DNA of 64,000 bases from Fen-1258 sp964449775 (GCA_964449775.1 CAYVBQ010000018.1:12592-76591), one strand, 5' to 3'; positions 35,481 through 44,876 are shown, counted from the stretch's first letter. Translations and numbers: made by a program. Notes: generated by a model not told the origin, from the letters alone.

Positions 35481-36506
35481 CTAAATAGCAAAAAACCAGA
35501 ATAATAGAAGAGCAACGCTTTCACGTGCCCTGTAAAATATTGTCTTGTCGAACGACATTGAATAATCCGATGAAACACCAACAACGTTCACATTAAAAAA
35601 TTTTGCAATCTGTACAATTCTTGTTAGATGAAATCCATCCGATACAATCAAAATAGGTTTTGAATTTTGCTTGTTATAGTATTCCCTGGATAAGAATTTT
35701 ATCTGCAAAGTTGTTGTTGATGATTGCGTCTCGAGTCGAAGATTTTTTTCCGGGACATCAAGATTTCTTAAGTATTTATAAGCAGCCTCAGACTCACTGA
35801 TTTCACCCGGTGCATTTCCGCCGGTGAGAATAATTTGTTTGATAAATCCTTTTCTATAAAGTTCAAAGGCTTTGCGTATTCTCCCTTCGAATATTGGACT
35901 TGGCTTTCCACGGCTCCAGACGGCAGCTCCGGGTACGCATCCGTATTCAAATTTTGAGTTTGGAATTTTTTTTTCATCATAAAGTTGAACATTCCAAACA
36001 TAAAAAAGAGAAAAGACAAGAAGAAGAACTACAACAACTATAGTTCTGATTAAAGTTCTTACTTCGAATAAATTTTCAGCACCATAAATCAATCCCCAAA
36101 CATAAAGTAAAGAATAAAGTTGAAGCAGGGCGCTTATTATAAATAAAAGACCCACGTAAACTTTCTTCACCGGAAAATTGAATAAATAACCAACCGGATT
36201 AATTAAATTGAATTTCGTAAATACAAAGGTCAGTCCAAGTAAAAGTGTGATAATAAATTGGAAAGCTATTAGAAGCATCACTCTTCTGGTATTAATATTT
36301 TTTTTCTGGATGATGTGAATTAGGATTCCGATAAATATCATTATCGAGATAAATAGATTTAAGACATTCCCGATATAATCCAACCGGAAACCACTAAGCG
36401 TAAGTTCGTTTAGATAATATTTTAGAAAAAGTAATGCAGCAAGGTTTAGGAGAACAAAAAATGCCAGCAAAAGAAATAAACCGGTATTTTGAGAGCGCGA
36501 TTTCAA
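35481..36506 (-). CDS. YdcF/SanA-like DUF218 membrane protein
   Basis: 341 residues. The N-terminal half has about five membrane segments. The C-terminal DUF218 domain has GCVPGAAVWSRGKPSPIF, IILTGGNAPGEISESEA, LRLETQSSTTTLQI and ILIVSDGFHLTRIVQIAKFF, the same order as ElyC/SanA/YdcF proteins linked to envelope maintenance. Specific role not established. Its start overlaps the stop of the ABC ATPase gene by four bases. Confidence 0.82.
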   Translation of the reverse strand: MKSRSQNTGLFLLLAFFVLLNLAALLFLKYYLNELTLSGFRLDYIGNVLNLFISIMIFIGILIHIIQKKNINTRRVMLLIAFQFIITLLLGLTFVFTKFNLINPVGYLFNFPVKKVYVGLLFIISALLQLYSLLYVWGLIYGAENLFEVRTLIRTIVVVVLLLVFSLFYVWNVQLYDEKKIPNSKFEYGCVPGAAVWSRGKPSPIFEGRIRKAFELYRKGFIKQIILTGGNAPGEISESEAAYKYLRNLDVPEKNLRLETQSSTTTLQIKFLSREYYNKQNSKPILIVSDGFHLTRIVQIAKFFNVNVVGVSSDYSMSFDKTIFYRARESVALLLFWFFAI

Positions 36507-37321
36507 TTCTGCGTAGAGTTAGTGATCGAATTTGGATTTATCAACACATTTATTGATTTCAGATCAACCGATGGAAAGACAGCCGAGTCAATTTTGAAAA
36601 TTTTTCGAATATTACCTTTTGTAAGGATTTCTGACTTCTCACCTTCCATGACAATAATGCCTTCATTCATCAGAGCAACCTTCTTAGAAAAGATGCCTAC
36701 TAAATTAAGGTCATGAGAAACCGTTAGCACTGTAATTTTTTCTTCTTCGTTGAGTATTTTTAATAGATTAAAAATCATTACCTGATGCTCAAGATCTAAA
36801 TGAGCGTTAGGTTCATCCAGCAAAATGATCTCTGCTCTTTGAGCGAGAGCTCGCGCAATAAAAACACGTTGGGCTTCCCCGCCGGAAATTTCATTAATGC
36901 CTTTGTGTTTCAATTTTTCGATTTGCATTGTGTTTAAGGCTTCATCCACAATCTCTTTATCTGCCGCATTTTCAAAACCCATAACATTCAGATATGGAGT
37001 CCTCCCCATCATCACAATTTCGTAAACTGAAAAAGGGAATATTGAAAAATTCTTCTGCGGTACGTATGCGATCTTTTTTGCCAATTCCCTTCGCCGGAAC
37101 TCCAAAACATTTTTTCCATCGATCAGAATTGAGCCAATTTTTAGATCAGTTAAACGCCCAATCAATCTTAATAGTGTGGACTTACCGCAGCCGTTGGGAC
37201 CCAGCAGGCTTACAAAATCGCCTTTAGTAATTTTCCAATCGGGAATATTCATGACAAATGTTGCACCACCATTTGCATTCTCGTAAGTGAATTGTAGATT
37301 TTTTATTTCTACTGCGTTCAA
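36503..37321 (-). CDS. FecE/BtuD-type ABC transporter ATPase (orphan)
   Basis: 272 residues. Walker A GPNGCGKSTLLRLIG, Q-loop YVPQKNFSIFPFSVYEIV, signature EISGGEAQRVFIARAL, Walker B IILLDEPNAHLD and H-loop TVSHDLN. This is the class serving iron-siderophore, haem or cobalamin importers. No FecCD permease or binding protein gene is adjacent, so partners are elsewhere or lost. It overlaps the DUF218 gene by four bases. Confidence 0.88.
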   Translation of the reverse strand: MNAVEIKNLQFTYENANGGATFVMNIPDWKITKGDFVSLLGPNGCGKSTLLRLIGRLTDLKIGSILIDGKNVLEFRRRELAKKIAYVPQKNFSIFPFSVYEIVMMGRTPYLNVMGFENAADKEIVDEALNTMQIEKLKHKGINEISGGEAQRVFIARALAQRAEIILLDEPNAHLDLEHQVMIFNLLKILNEEEKITVLTVSHDLNLVGIFSKKVALMNEGIIVMEGEKSEILTKGNIRKIFKIDSAVFPSVDLKSINVLINPNSITNSTQN

Positions 37322-37492
37322 GTTATTTCTTTAGAATAATGAAAGAATTCTATGATTACGGCTGCAATCATCATTTATCTACAAAACTGTACTTATTTGC
37401 AAGTCAAATATAGACAGAATTGTGTTCGATTAGTAAATCTGAATAGATAAAAATTATTACCGGATTGAATCTATAATTTCGAGTTAGACAAA

Positions 37493-37951
37493 TCAAATAT
37501 TTATTGTTTCCGGATCTTCCACTTTTCGGGATTTTAAAAACAGATGTACCAACAAAATACCAAAAGAAGCACCTATTGAATCTGCAACCCAATCATAAAG
37601 GTCACAATATCTTCCGGGAACAATCAGTTGATGAAGTTCATCAATTGCCCCATAAGCGAGAATGAAGAGAAAGGCGAAGCTAAATGCTTTAGATGATAAT
37701 AGATTTGATCTTTTCTGAAAAAATAATGCAAGTGTCAGAAGAAATGCCAACACTCCATACGCTACAAAATGCTCAATCTTATCTTGGTAATCAAATAAGC
37801 GGGGTATGCTGTCAACAGGTATTGTAGTTAATATAAAGAGTGCAATCCAATACAGAATAAGTGGAAGATATACGAGCAAGAACGTGTGATTACTCAGATA
37901 TTTAAATAAAAGATTTGAGAATGAATTTGATCGCATTTGGAATTTCTTCAA
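37493..37951 (-). CDS. VanZ-like membrane protein
   Basis: 152 residues and four membrane segments. DKIEHFVAYGVLAFLLTLA and YGAIDELHQLIVPGRYCDLY with DWVADSIGASFGI are VanZ-family hallmarks. Role unknown outside teicoplanin resistance clusters. It overlaps the end of the NAD(P)HX repair gene by about 50 bases and may start at the inner ATG (37936). Confidence 0.82.
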   Translation of the reverse strand: MKKFQMRSNSFSNLLFKYLSNHTFLLVYLPLILYWIALFILTTIPVDSIPRLFDYQDKIEHFVAYGVLAFLLTLALFFQKRSNLLSSKAFSFAFLFILAYGAIDELHQLIVPGRYCDLYDWVADSIGASFGILLVHLFLKSRKVEDPETINI

Positions 37952-39467
37952 TTAAGTCCTCGGATGTATAGCCATACTCTGTCTTCTCTTCGAGTAAGAG
38001 ATCAGCAGCTAAACTGTGGATGTAAACTGCGCTAATAAGCGCTTCTTCTATTTCGTCTGTTTGCGCAAGAAATCCGGAAATCATTCCCGTCAGTACATCA
38101 CCAGAGCCAAACTTTGCTAACCCCGGATTACCTGCTGTATTAATAAAGACTTCTCCGCCTGGATTGAAAACAATTGTTGGTGCACCTTTTAAAACTAAGT
38201 AGCTGCCGCTCTCGGTTGAAAAATTCTTTCCGTACTTCAATAAATTCTTTTCTAATTCATCCAAACCAATCCCAATCATATCAGCAAATTCTTTATGATG
38301 TGGGGTAAGAACTTTCCCCTTCAAGTTCAATTTTTTGTACTCTTCATTTCCCAGTGCATGAATTGCATCAGCATCAATAACAATTTTTTTGGTTTTATTA
38401 GTTTTCAGTATTTCAATAACTGTATTTTTTGTTGATTCATCTCTTCCAAGTCCGGGACCCACTGCAATAACATTTGCCCAATTAATTTTCTCTTCCAGTT
38501 CTTGAAGATTCGTCTCGCTTAAATATTCTTTCCTTTCATCTTCATATGCAAGTACTGTAGCACTCCCAAGTTTTTGTTGAGCAAGTGTTTTGATTGATTT
38601 TGGAAACGCCAGTACAGATGAACCTGCACCGCATTTTAATACTGCATTTGCTGTAAGGAATGAAGCACCCGGGAGTTTACCGCTTCCGGCAATTACAAAT
38701 ACTTTTCCGGCAGAATACTTATGCTGATTCAAGCTTTTAGAAGGCAATCCGTAATATGCGTCTTCGGGTTCAATAAGATAATCTGTGATATCAAGTTTAT
38801 CATAGAATTCATTTCCAATTCCTATCGTACCTTTAGAAATAGTACCGCAATTTGCATAACCTCTACCATAAAATAATCCGGTCTTAAATTCAGAAAGCGT
38901 AACTGTTAAGTCTGCGCTAAATATTATATCACCGCTTGCGTTTTCAAGATCCAGTCCGGTGGGAAGATCAACTGCAACTTTGAATGCCGCAAGTTGATTC
39001 AACTTCTCAACAATTTCTTTATATGGTTCTGCTAAATCACCTCTGCTTCCGGTTCCCAGCATTGCATCAATAATTAATGAACAATCATCGAATGCCGATA
39101 AATCCTTTGCGCTTTCGTAAACAGATAGTTTTGAAGATGGAGATTCTACTATCAGATTTTTTGTTATTCTAAAATTAGTAAGTGCATCTCCCTTCAGTTC
39201 TTCTTCAGCACCTAAAGAAATAATTTTTACGGAATAATCGTTTATCATAAAGTGACGGGCAAGCGCAAGACCATCTCCGCCGTTATTCCCCTTTCCGCAA
39301 ACGATTCCTACATTATTGTTCTCAAGAGAATCATCAACAGCTTTGATTATCTCTGCATAAAGACTTCTTGCTGCATTCTCCATTAAAATGATACTCGGAA
39401 TGCCAAGAGAATTAATTGCGAAGCTATCGGCTTCGCGGACTTGTTGTGTTGTATAAATTGGTATCAT
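37902..39467 (-). CDS. nnr: Bifunctional NAD(P)H-hydrate epimerase / ADP-dependent dehydratase
   Basis: Repairs hydrated NADH and NADPH. The N-terminal epimerase (YjeF_N) has GIVCGKGNNGGDGLALARHF and AMLGTGSRGDL. The C-terminal ribokinase-like dehydratase has VFVIAGSGKLPGASFLTANA, VAVGPGLGRDESTKNTV, VLTPHHKEFADMI, NTAGNPGLAKFGSGDVLTGM. 521 residues, the usual fused length. A diverged copy of its first codons and upstream DNA lies at 40339-40421. Confidence 0.95.
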   Translation of the reverse strand: MIPIYTTQQVREADSFAINSLGIPSIILMENAARSLYAEIIKAVDDSLENNNVGIVCGKGNNGGDGLALARHFMINDYSVKIISLGAEEELKGDALTNFRITKNLIVESPSSKLSVYESAKDLSAFDDCSLIIDAMLGTGSRGDLAEPYKEIVEKLNQLAAFKVAVDLPTGLDLENASGDIIFSADLTVTLSEFKTGLFYGRGYANCGTISKGTIGIGNEFYDKLDITDYLIEPEDAYYGLPSKSLNQHKYSAGKVFVIAGSGKLPGASFLTANAVLKCGAGSSVLAFPKSIKTLAQQKLGSATVLAYEDERKEYLSETNLQELEEKINWANVIAVGPGLGRDESTKNTVIEILKTNKTKKIVIDADAIHALGNEEYKKLNLKGKVLTPHHKEFADMIGIGLDELEKNLLKYGKNFSTESGSYLVLKGAPTIVFNPGGEVFINTAGNPGLAKFGSGDVLTGMISGFLAQTDEIEEALISAVYIHSLAADLLLEEKTEYGYTSEDLIEEIPNAIKFILKSFI

Positions 39468-39750
39468 ATTATACTCTGTGCGGATTTTCTATAAGTAAAA
39501 TAAGAAAGAATTTGGTGAAAAATAAGAGTGGATATAGACGCAGATGATACGGATCTACTCCGTGGAATAAATTAAGAATCAAATTGTTTCAAAAACACAA
39601 ATGCTATTCCACGGGGTAAACGGACTTGCCTTCGGCAAGCAGATTTGCGCAGATTAATCTGTGCTAGCTTAATTCGACTAATTATAATTTTGTTGTAATA
39701 TAATTCTATACTATATTCAGTCTGTATAATAATTTAATTAGGTATTTAAT
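39468..39750. other. Intergenic region with inverted repeats and possible operator
   Basis: CTCCGTGGAATA at 39558 faces TATTCCACGG at 39605-39614, and CTTGCCTTCGGCAAG at 39625-39639 is a small hairpin. Before the antitoxin gene, TATACTATATTCAGTCTGTATA (39706-39727 region) is an imperfect palindrome that could be the autoregulatory operator of the pair. Confidence 0.5.
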
Positions 39751-40029
39751 ATGAACATTGATATAACCGAAGACATTCTTTCAATCACAGAGCTAAAACA
39801 AAAAACGAACTCAATTATGAGAAAAATAAACAATTCTGGCAGACCAGTTATATTAACAATAAACGGCAGAGCTGAAGCGGTTTTGATAGGAGCTAAAGAA
39901 TATCAGAAAATTCAGAAAGCAATTGAAGTGATGAAAGAAATACTCCTTGCTGAAAAAGATGTAGTAACAGGTAAAGTTAAAAAAACCTGTGCATTTTTTA
40001 AGGATTTTAGAAATGCGAAAAAAGTTTGA
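39751..40029 (+). CDS. Phd/YefM-family antitoxin
   Basis: 92 residues. ITELKQKTNSIMRKINNSG and RPVILTINGRAEAVLIGAKE are the Phd/YefM DNA-binding core, followed by a helical toxin-binding tail. First gene of a pair; overlaps the toxin by 17 bases. Repression of its own promoter is the usual arrangement. Confidence 0.88.
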   Translation: MNIDITEDILSITELKQKTNSIMRKINNSGRPVILTINGRAEAVLIGAKEYQKIQKAIEVMKEILLAEKDVVTGKVKKTCAFFKDFRNAKKV

Positions 40030-40324
40030 TATTCTTATAACCAAAACTGCCCAGCTCGACATCGAAGATATCTACAATTACATTTCTCAAGATAGTATTG
40101 AGAATGCGGCAAAGTTTATTAATGAAATTGAGAAGAAAATTTACTCACTACAACCCTTCCCCGAAAGAAATCCTACAATTCCGGAAAACGAATACTTCGG
40201 CACGTCATACCGTCACCTCATCTTTGGCAATTATCGAATTATTTACAGAATTTCTGAAAAGAATATTTTTGTTTTGAGAATCTTCCATAGCAAGAGATTA
40301 TTGAGTGAAGAAAGTTTCGATTGA
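40013..40324 (+). CDS. ParE/RelE-family toxin
   Basis: 103 residues from ATG 40013 (MRKKFDILITKTAQLDI). The fold signature runs ITKTAQLDIEDIYNYIS, LQPFPERNPTIPE, YRHLIFGNYRIIYRI and VLRIFHSKR, as in ParE/RelE toxins (gyrase poisons or ribosome-dependent RNases; sequence alone does not decide). The chosen start overlaps the antitoxin end and drops eight unsupported residues. Confidence 0.85.
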   Translation: MRKKFDILITKTAQLDIEDIYNYISQDSIENAAKFINEIEKKIYSLQPFPERNPTIPENEYFGTSYRHLIFGNYRIIYRISEKNIFVLRIFHSKRLLSEESFD

Positions 40325-40338
40325 TTCCTCTTTGCTTA

Positions 40339-40421
40339 CTTCGCGGACTTGCTGTGATGTGTAAATTGGTATCATAATTTACTCTGTGCGGATTTTCTGT
40401 CGGTATAAGAAGAAAGAATTT
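40339..40421 (-). pseudogene. Diverged copy of the nnr gene start and upstream DNA
   Basis: On the minus strand ATGATACCAATTTACACATC encodes MIPIYTSQQVREV, against MIPIYTTQQVREA of nnr. The similarity continues about 45 bases upstream of ATG (CGCACAGAGT and TTCTTTCTT). Roughly 70 of 84 bases match 39431-39514. It lies just beyond the ParE toxin, so the Phd/ParE pair sits between real and copied gene starts. Confidence 0.88.
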
Positions 40422-40518
40422 TAATATCTTTGTTTACACACAGATTGGAAATCTGAGTTACTATCTTATAGCATTTTCCACCATTATTAAATATATTTGC
40501 GTGCAACGAGGAGAATAT

Positions 40519-40788
40519 ATGCACACAAAAATTTCTACAATAGATGGGCGTAGAAAGAACTTCACTCTACCGGCAGAACTTACCAATCGGATAAGCCAGC
40601 TTGCTAAAGAGAGCAATATGAAGCTTACACAGCTAATCAAAATTGCTCTTGAAGAGTTCCTTGCAAAAAAAGAAAAAGAGCAATTAGAAAAACAGATTAT
40701 TGAAGGGTGCAAGACTTATTACGATCAAGACAAAGAAACGGCAGAAGCCTGGGTTGTGGCAGAAGCAAAATTTGAAATAGACAAATGA
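40519..40788 (+). CDS. Ribbon-helix-helix antitoxin, MazE-like
   Basis: 89 residues from ATG 40519, with GAGGAG upstream. FTLPAELTNRISQLAKESNM is a ribbon-helix-helix DNA-binding segment, then a charged helical tail (KKEKEQLEKQI and QDKETAEAWVVAEAKFE) of the sort that binds MazF. It overlaps the mazF start by four bases (ATGA). The toxin is interrupted, so this antitoxin now stands alone functionally. Confidence 0.82.
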   Translation: MHTKISTIDGRRKNFTLPAELTNRISQLAKESNMKLTQLIKIALEEFLAKKEKEQLEKQIIEGCKTYYDQDKETAEAWVVAEAKFEIDK

Positions 40789-41499
40789 TAAAGCGCGGTG
40801 AAATTTACTGGGTAGATTTGGAGCCTGTCCGCGGCACATAGGCGTCAACTTAATAAAAAATTCTCCAACAGAAATTTGAACAATTGCGTCGTTCATATAA
40901 CAAAATATCGGTTTTATATCTCATCCCTAAAGGGATTTCATTCTTTTTTTTGTTCATTTTTTCTATAAATATGTAATCCCTCTGGGATTTTATATTGCAA
41001 ATCCCGTTAGGGATGAAATATTTATAGCAATAAATACCACCTACAATTAAAATCCCTTTAGGGATGATATATTGGTTTCAATTAGAAAAAGAACAAACAA
41101 GGTAATACTAACAAAAAGCGCTTAAGGAAGTCTGTTTTCGCATATTTTTACAGTTCATATCATACAGTAATCTAAAAAATCATAAAATTAGGTTGACGCC
41201 TATGTGCGGCAGGCAGTGAGATGAAAAAAGTTAGGCCCGCGCTCGTTATATCTAATAATTTAATCAATGAGCATGCTTCTGTTATTATTGTTTGTCCGAT
41301 TACAGATTCACTCGGCAAAATAAGCCCAATCCATATTCCAATTTCTAAGGGTGAAGCAAATTTAGAAAAAGATAGTATTATTCATTGCGGGCAGCTCCGT
41401 GCAATTGATAAAGAAAGAATTCTCAAATTTCTTGGTAGAATCCCGGAGAATAAAATGAATGAGATTGAAAAAGGTTTACGTATTGCGATGATGTTGTAG
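40785..41499 (+). pseudogene. mazF: mazF toxin split by a miniature element
   Basis: The N-terminal part (40785-40836) encodes MIKRGEIYWVDLEPVRG, the exact start of MazF proteins. The rest resumes at about 41212: SEMKKVRPALVISNNLINEH, IVCPITDS, HIPISKGEANLEKDSII, CGQLRAIDKERILKFLGRI. Joined, they would make a full-length MazF. The 372-bp insertion brings a stop within one codon. An ATG at 41221 could still express the C-terminal 92 residues, lacking the first strands. Confidence 0.92.
40835..41206. mobile_element. 372-bp miniature inverted-repeat element inside mazF
   Basis: Ends CACATAGGCGTCAACTTAAT and ATTAGGTTGACGCCTATGTG are complementary at 19 of 20 positions. A short direct repeat GCGGCA occurs at both borders (40831-40836 and 41206-41211). 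No ORF inside. Four palindromic words (ATCCCTAAAGGGAT, ATCCCTCTGGGAT, ATCCCGTTAGGGAT, ATCCCTTTAGGGAT) lie within it, each beside an AT-rich tract. Confidence 0.92.
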
Positions 41500-41715
41500 A
41501 TTATATTGAAAAATGAGAATGGGGAATTGAGAATTACAAATGCTCTGAAAGCTAATCTCTTATTATACTGGATAAATTTACATCTACTTAAAAGGATTAT
41601 CAATAGAGGGATGGGAATGAATCGAAGTATGAATCGAAGTATTAGGTCTTGTGCTAATTCTCGTTGTTGTCCCAAAGGGATGCCTATGGCACGTGATAAG
41701 GTTTCTCGCAAAGAA

Positions 41716-43146
41716 CTAGTGAAGTACCGACGTTATCACATTCATCAATATATCCGGTAAGATTCCGAAAACAAGAATCAACAATGCGGTAATGATCACC
41801 GCAGTTAAACTGTAAGGTGAGACTTCTATCTTGAAATCTTCAATTGAGTCTTTGAAATACATAAAAACTACAACGCGAATGTAGAAGTAAACGCTTATCA
41901 CACTTGCAAGTACACCAAGTATTGCAAGCCATGTTAAGTGACTTTGTATTGCTGAGATAAATACATAGTACTTACCAAAAAATCCGGCAAGTGGTGGAAT
42001 ACCCGCAAGCGCAAACATAAATAGAGCCATTGCTGCTGCAAGAACGGGACTCTTAGTACTTAATCCGGCAAAAGAATTTAATTCTGTTCTGGAATCGTTC
42101 TCCCCTTCTACCATCGAGATTACTGTGAAAGCGCCGATGTTCATAAAAGTATAGGCGGCAAGATAAAATATAATTCCCGCGATACTGAATATATTCCCGG
42201 CAGCCAGACCGATTACCATGTACCCTGCATGAGAGATAGATGAGTAAGCGAGCATTCTCTTCAAATTTGTTTGAGAGATCGCAACTATACTTCCGAATAG
42301 CATAGACAATGCCGAGATGGTTGCAAAGTAAGGACGAAACACATTCGGGGCATTAAAGCTGAAAACTGCCGATAATACAATAAGCAACACACTGAATGCA
42401 GCGGCTTTGCCAGTCGTGGACATCAACGACGTCACGGTTGTAGCAGAACCTTGATAGACATCCGGCACCCACATGTGGAATGGAACAGCCGCAATCTTAA
42501 AACTAAATCCGATCAAGAAGAAAACAAAACCGAGAACAAAAATTATATTTGATGAGTACTCAACAAAATTTTCTGTAAGGTTTTGGATGCTCGTAGAACC
42601 CGACGCGCCGTAGATCAAAGCAATGCCGTAAACAATAAATCCGGTTGCGAAAGCTCCGAGCAAGAAATATTTCATTGATGCTTCATTTGCAGAAAGTTTT
42701 TTGCGGTTAATTCCGGCAAGAACATAAAAGCAAATCGACATCAGCTCTAAGCCCATAAAAATCATCAAAATATCTTTTGCACCTGACATAACCATCATAC
42801 CAAGTACAGAGGATTGAATCAAAATGTAATACTCTCCGTAATACGTCCCATATTTTTTCAAATAATCTATAGAGGAGAGAACGACAAGTGCTGCACCGAT
42901 ATTAAAAATGAAATTGAAGATCGCCGGTTTACCGCCTACTTCAATCATCCCGCTAAAGAGAACAAAATTCTGATTGATACTGAATACGGAATAAAAAGCC
43001 GTAGCAAAAAAGAGCGCGATTGAAAACCAGGGTAGAATCTGCTCGCTCTTCTTTGTAAAGATTTCAATTAGGACGGACACAACAATTCCAATCCCAATAA
43101 CTATTTGAGGCATAAGTAAAAAATATTCGTAATTATTCTGTGGCAT
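41716..43146 (-). CDS. nuoN: NADH-quinone oxidoreductase subunit N
   Basis: Antiporter-like proton-pumping subunit of respiratory complex I. About 14 membrane segments; the family core is GLELMSICFYVLAGINRKK, FSFKIAAVPFHMWVPDVYQG, LKRMLAYSSISHAGYM and FALAGIPPLAGFFGKYYVF. Conserved lysines of the proton path lie in these segments. ATG at 43146 (MPQNNYEYF) is chosen; an in-frame start at 43179 is possible. Last gene of asnS-nuoJKLMN. Confidence 0.94.
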   Translation of the reverse strand: MPQNNYEYFLLMPQIVIGIGIVVSVLIEIFTKKSEQILPWFSIALFFATAFYSVFSINQNFVLFSGMIEVGGKPAIFNFIFNIGAALVVLSSIDYLKKYGTYYGEYYILIQSSVLGMMVMSGAKDILMIFMGLELMSICFYVLAGINRKKLSANEASMKYFLLGAFATGFIVYGIALIYGASGSTSIQNLTENFVEYSSNIIFVLGFVFFLIGFSFKIAAVPFHMWVPDVYQGSATTVTSLMSTTGKAAAFSVLLIVLSAVFSFNAPNVFRPYFATISALSMLFGSIVAISQTNLKRMLAYSSISHAGYMVIGLAAGNIFSIAGIIFYLAAYTFMNIGAFTVISMVEGENDSRTELNSFAGLSTKSPVLAAAMALFMFALAGIPPLAGFFGKYYVFISAIQSHLTWLAILGVLASVISVYFYIRVVVFMYFKDSIEDFKIEVSPYSLTAVIITALLILVFGILPDILMNVITSVLH

Positions 43147-43261
43147 ATTATATCGCACAATTAATAGAACGCTGATCATTATGATTGCTTATGATCAACT
43201 ATGATTTATCATAAAATATCATAATCGATCTTAAAAAATCTGCGTTCAATTTTTCAGATCA

Positions 43262-44788
43262 CTATTTCAAAAAATCAAGACTAAACTTTCCAACTTGCTG
43301 AAGAATTGATTGTGTTGAAGCTTCAGTAAGTGTTAAGAATGTACTCGGATAAACACCAATCCATACAATGAAAATAAAGATCGGAATTATTACGATCATC
43401 TCACGGAGATTCATGTCAGTTAGTTCAGATTTCAAAGCTTCGTTCTTGACTTCTCCAAATACAACGCGTTGATACATCCAAAGCATATAAACCGCGGCAA
43501 GGATTACTCCGCTTGCAGCAAAAATTGTAAACCACCAGCTATTCAAGACAGATGATTTGAAAGAGCCGATCAAAATTAAAAACTCACCAACAAATCCGTT
43601 CAATCCAGGCAAACCGATTGATGACAACATCGCAATCATCAACACCGTTGAGTAGAGAGGAACAAGTTTAGCAATGCCTCCGTAGAATGCAATGTCACGT
43701 CTATGTGTTCTTTCGTAAAGAATACCAACTAAGAGGAATAAAGCGCCTGTGGATAAACCATGATTGATCATTTGAATTACAGCGCCCTGAACAGATTCCA
43801 CTGTCATAGCAAAAATTCCAAGAACAACAAATCCTAAGTGAGATACCGAAGAATAAGCTACTAATTTTTTCATATCGGTCTGCACCATCGAAACAAGAGC
43901 TCCGTAAATAATTCCTATTACGGCTAGTACAGAGATGATTGGCGCAAATTGAACAGCTGATTGCGGAAATAAAGGCAAACAGAATCTAACCAATCCGTAT
44001 GTTCCCATCTTCAACAAAACTCCGGCAAGAATAACAGAACCTGCTGTTGGGGCTTCAACGTGTGCATCCGGGAGCCAAGTATGTAATGGAAATAGTGGCA
44101 CTTTAATCGCAAAGCTTAAGAAGAATGCACCGAACATCCATGATTGTATCTCATGTGGAACAGTTGGTCCTACTTTATAGAGATCGAGCAAATTTGTTGT
44201 GAAATATCCGAGTGTGCTTGAAGCGTAAACGGCAAGCCAGATTATTGCAACTAACATTAGCAAACTGCCAAACATTGTGAAGATGAAAAACTTTACTGCC
44301 GCATAGATCCTTCTCTCGCCTCCCCAGACACCGATAATGAAATACATTGGGATTAACATCGCTTCCCAGAAGATATAGAATAAGAAAATATCAAGAGAGA
44401 TGAAGACGCCGAGCATTCCAACCTCAAGAAAGAGCATTGAGAATGTGAACATTTTCAGATTCTTTTCGATTGCATGCCACGTAGAAAGAAGTGTGAGTGG
44501 AGTTAAAAATGTTGTCAGAAGAACCAGCAGCAGAGAGATACCATCAACACCAACATGATAGCTGATGTTCAAACTTTTTATCCAACTCACTTGATGAATA
44601 AACTGAAACTGCGGATTCGAAGAATCAAACCCGAAATAAATCATCAAGGAAATTGCAAAAGCAACAAGTGACACCGCCAAACCGAACCATCGGATTAATT
44701 GCTTTTGTTCTTTCTTAAAGAAAAGTACAAGCACACTCCCGATGATAGGAGTAAGAAGTAAATATGTTAAGAATAAGTTTTGTTCCAT
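43262..44788 (-). CDS. nuoM: NADH-quinone oxidoreductase subunit M
   Basis: 508 residues, antiporter-like membrane subunit of complex I. Hallmarks: VGVDGISLLLVLLTTFL, WEAMLIPMYFIIGVWGGERR, FAIKVPLFPLHTWLPDAHVE with the invariant lysine, DMKKLVAYSSVSHLGFV, and GLPGLNGFVGEFLIL. Frame intact. 88 bases separate it from nuoL, filled by a dispersed repeat. Confidence 0.96.
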   Translation of the reverse strand: MEQNLFLTYLLLTPIIGSVLVLFFKKEQKQLIRWFGLAVSLVAFAISLMIYFGFDSSNPQFQFIHQVSWIKSLNISYHVGVDGISLLLVLLTTFLTPLTLLSTWHAIEKNLKMFTFSMLFLEVGMLGVFISLDIFLFYIFWEAMLIPMYFIIGVWGGERRIYAAVKFFIFTMFGSLLMLVAIIWLAVYASSTLGYFTTNLLDLYKVGPTVPHEIQSWMFGAFFLSFAIKVPLFPLHTWLPDAHVEAPTAGSVILAGVLLKMGTYGLVRFCLPLFPQSAVQFAPIISVLAVIGIIYGALVSMVQTDMKKLVAYSSVSHLGFVVLGIFAMTVESVQGAVIQMINHGLSTGALFLLVGILYERTHRRDIAFYGGIAKLVPLYSTVLMIAMLSSIGLPGLNGFVGEFLILIGSFKSSVLNSWWFTIFAASGVILAAVYMLWMYQRVVFGEVKNEALKSELTDMNLREMIVIIPIFIFIVWIGVYPSTFLTLTEASTQSILQQVGKFSLDFLK

Positions 44789-44794
44789 ATTTTT

Positions 44795-44870
44795 TTCTTT
44801 GCGTTCTTACCTTGCGAACTTTGCGAGAAAATCTTTTCACGCTAAGACGCAAAGGATACGCCAAGTCCGC
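44795..44870. repeat. Dispersed GCGAACTTTGCGAG word repeat between nuoL and nuoM
   Basis: TTTGCGTTCTTACCTTGCGA and ACTTTGCGAGAAAATC, then CACGCTAAGACGCAAAGG: short words repeated directly and inverted, non-coding, inside the nuo operon. Confidence 0.55.
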
Positions 44871-44876
44871 TAAGTG

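Noticed and set aside
40900..41080. Possible CRISPR array from repeated ATCCCT...AGGGAT words
   Set aside because: The words are short palindromes with unequal spacing inside an inverted-repeat element; repeat length and spacer regularity do not fit CRISPR and no cas gene is near.
41506..41760. 84-residue ORF between mazF and nuoN
   Set aside because: Low-complexity MNRSMNRSIRS-type content from direct repeats, no family, no clear ribosome-binding site, overlaps the end of nuoN.
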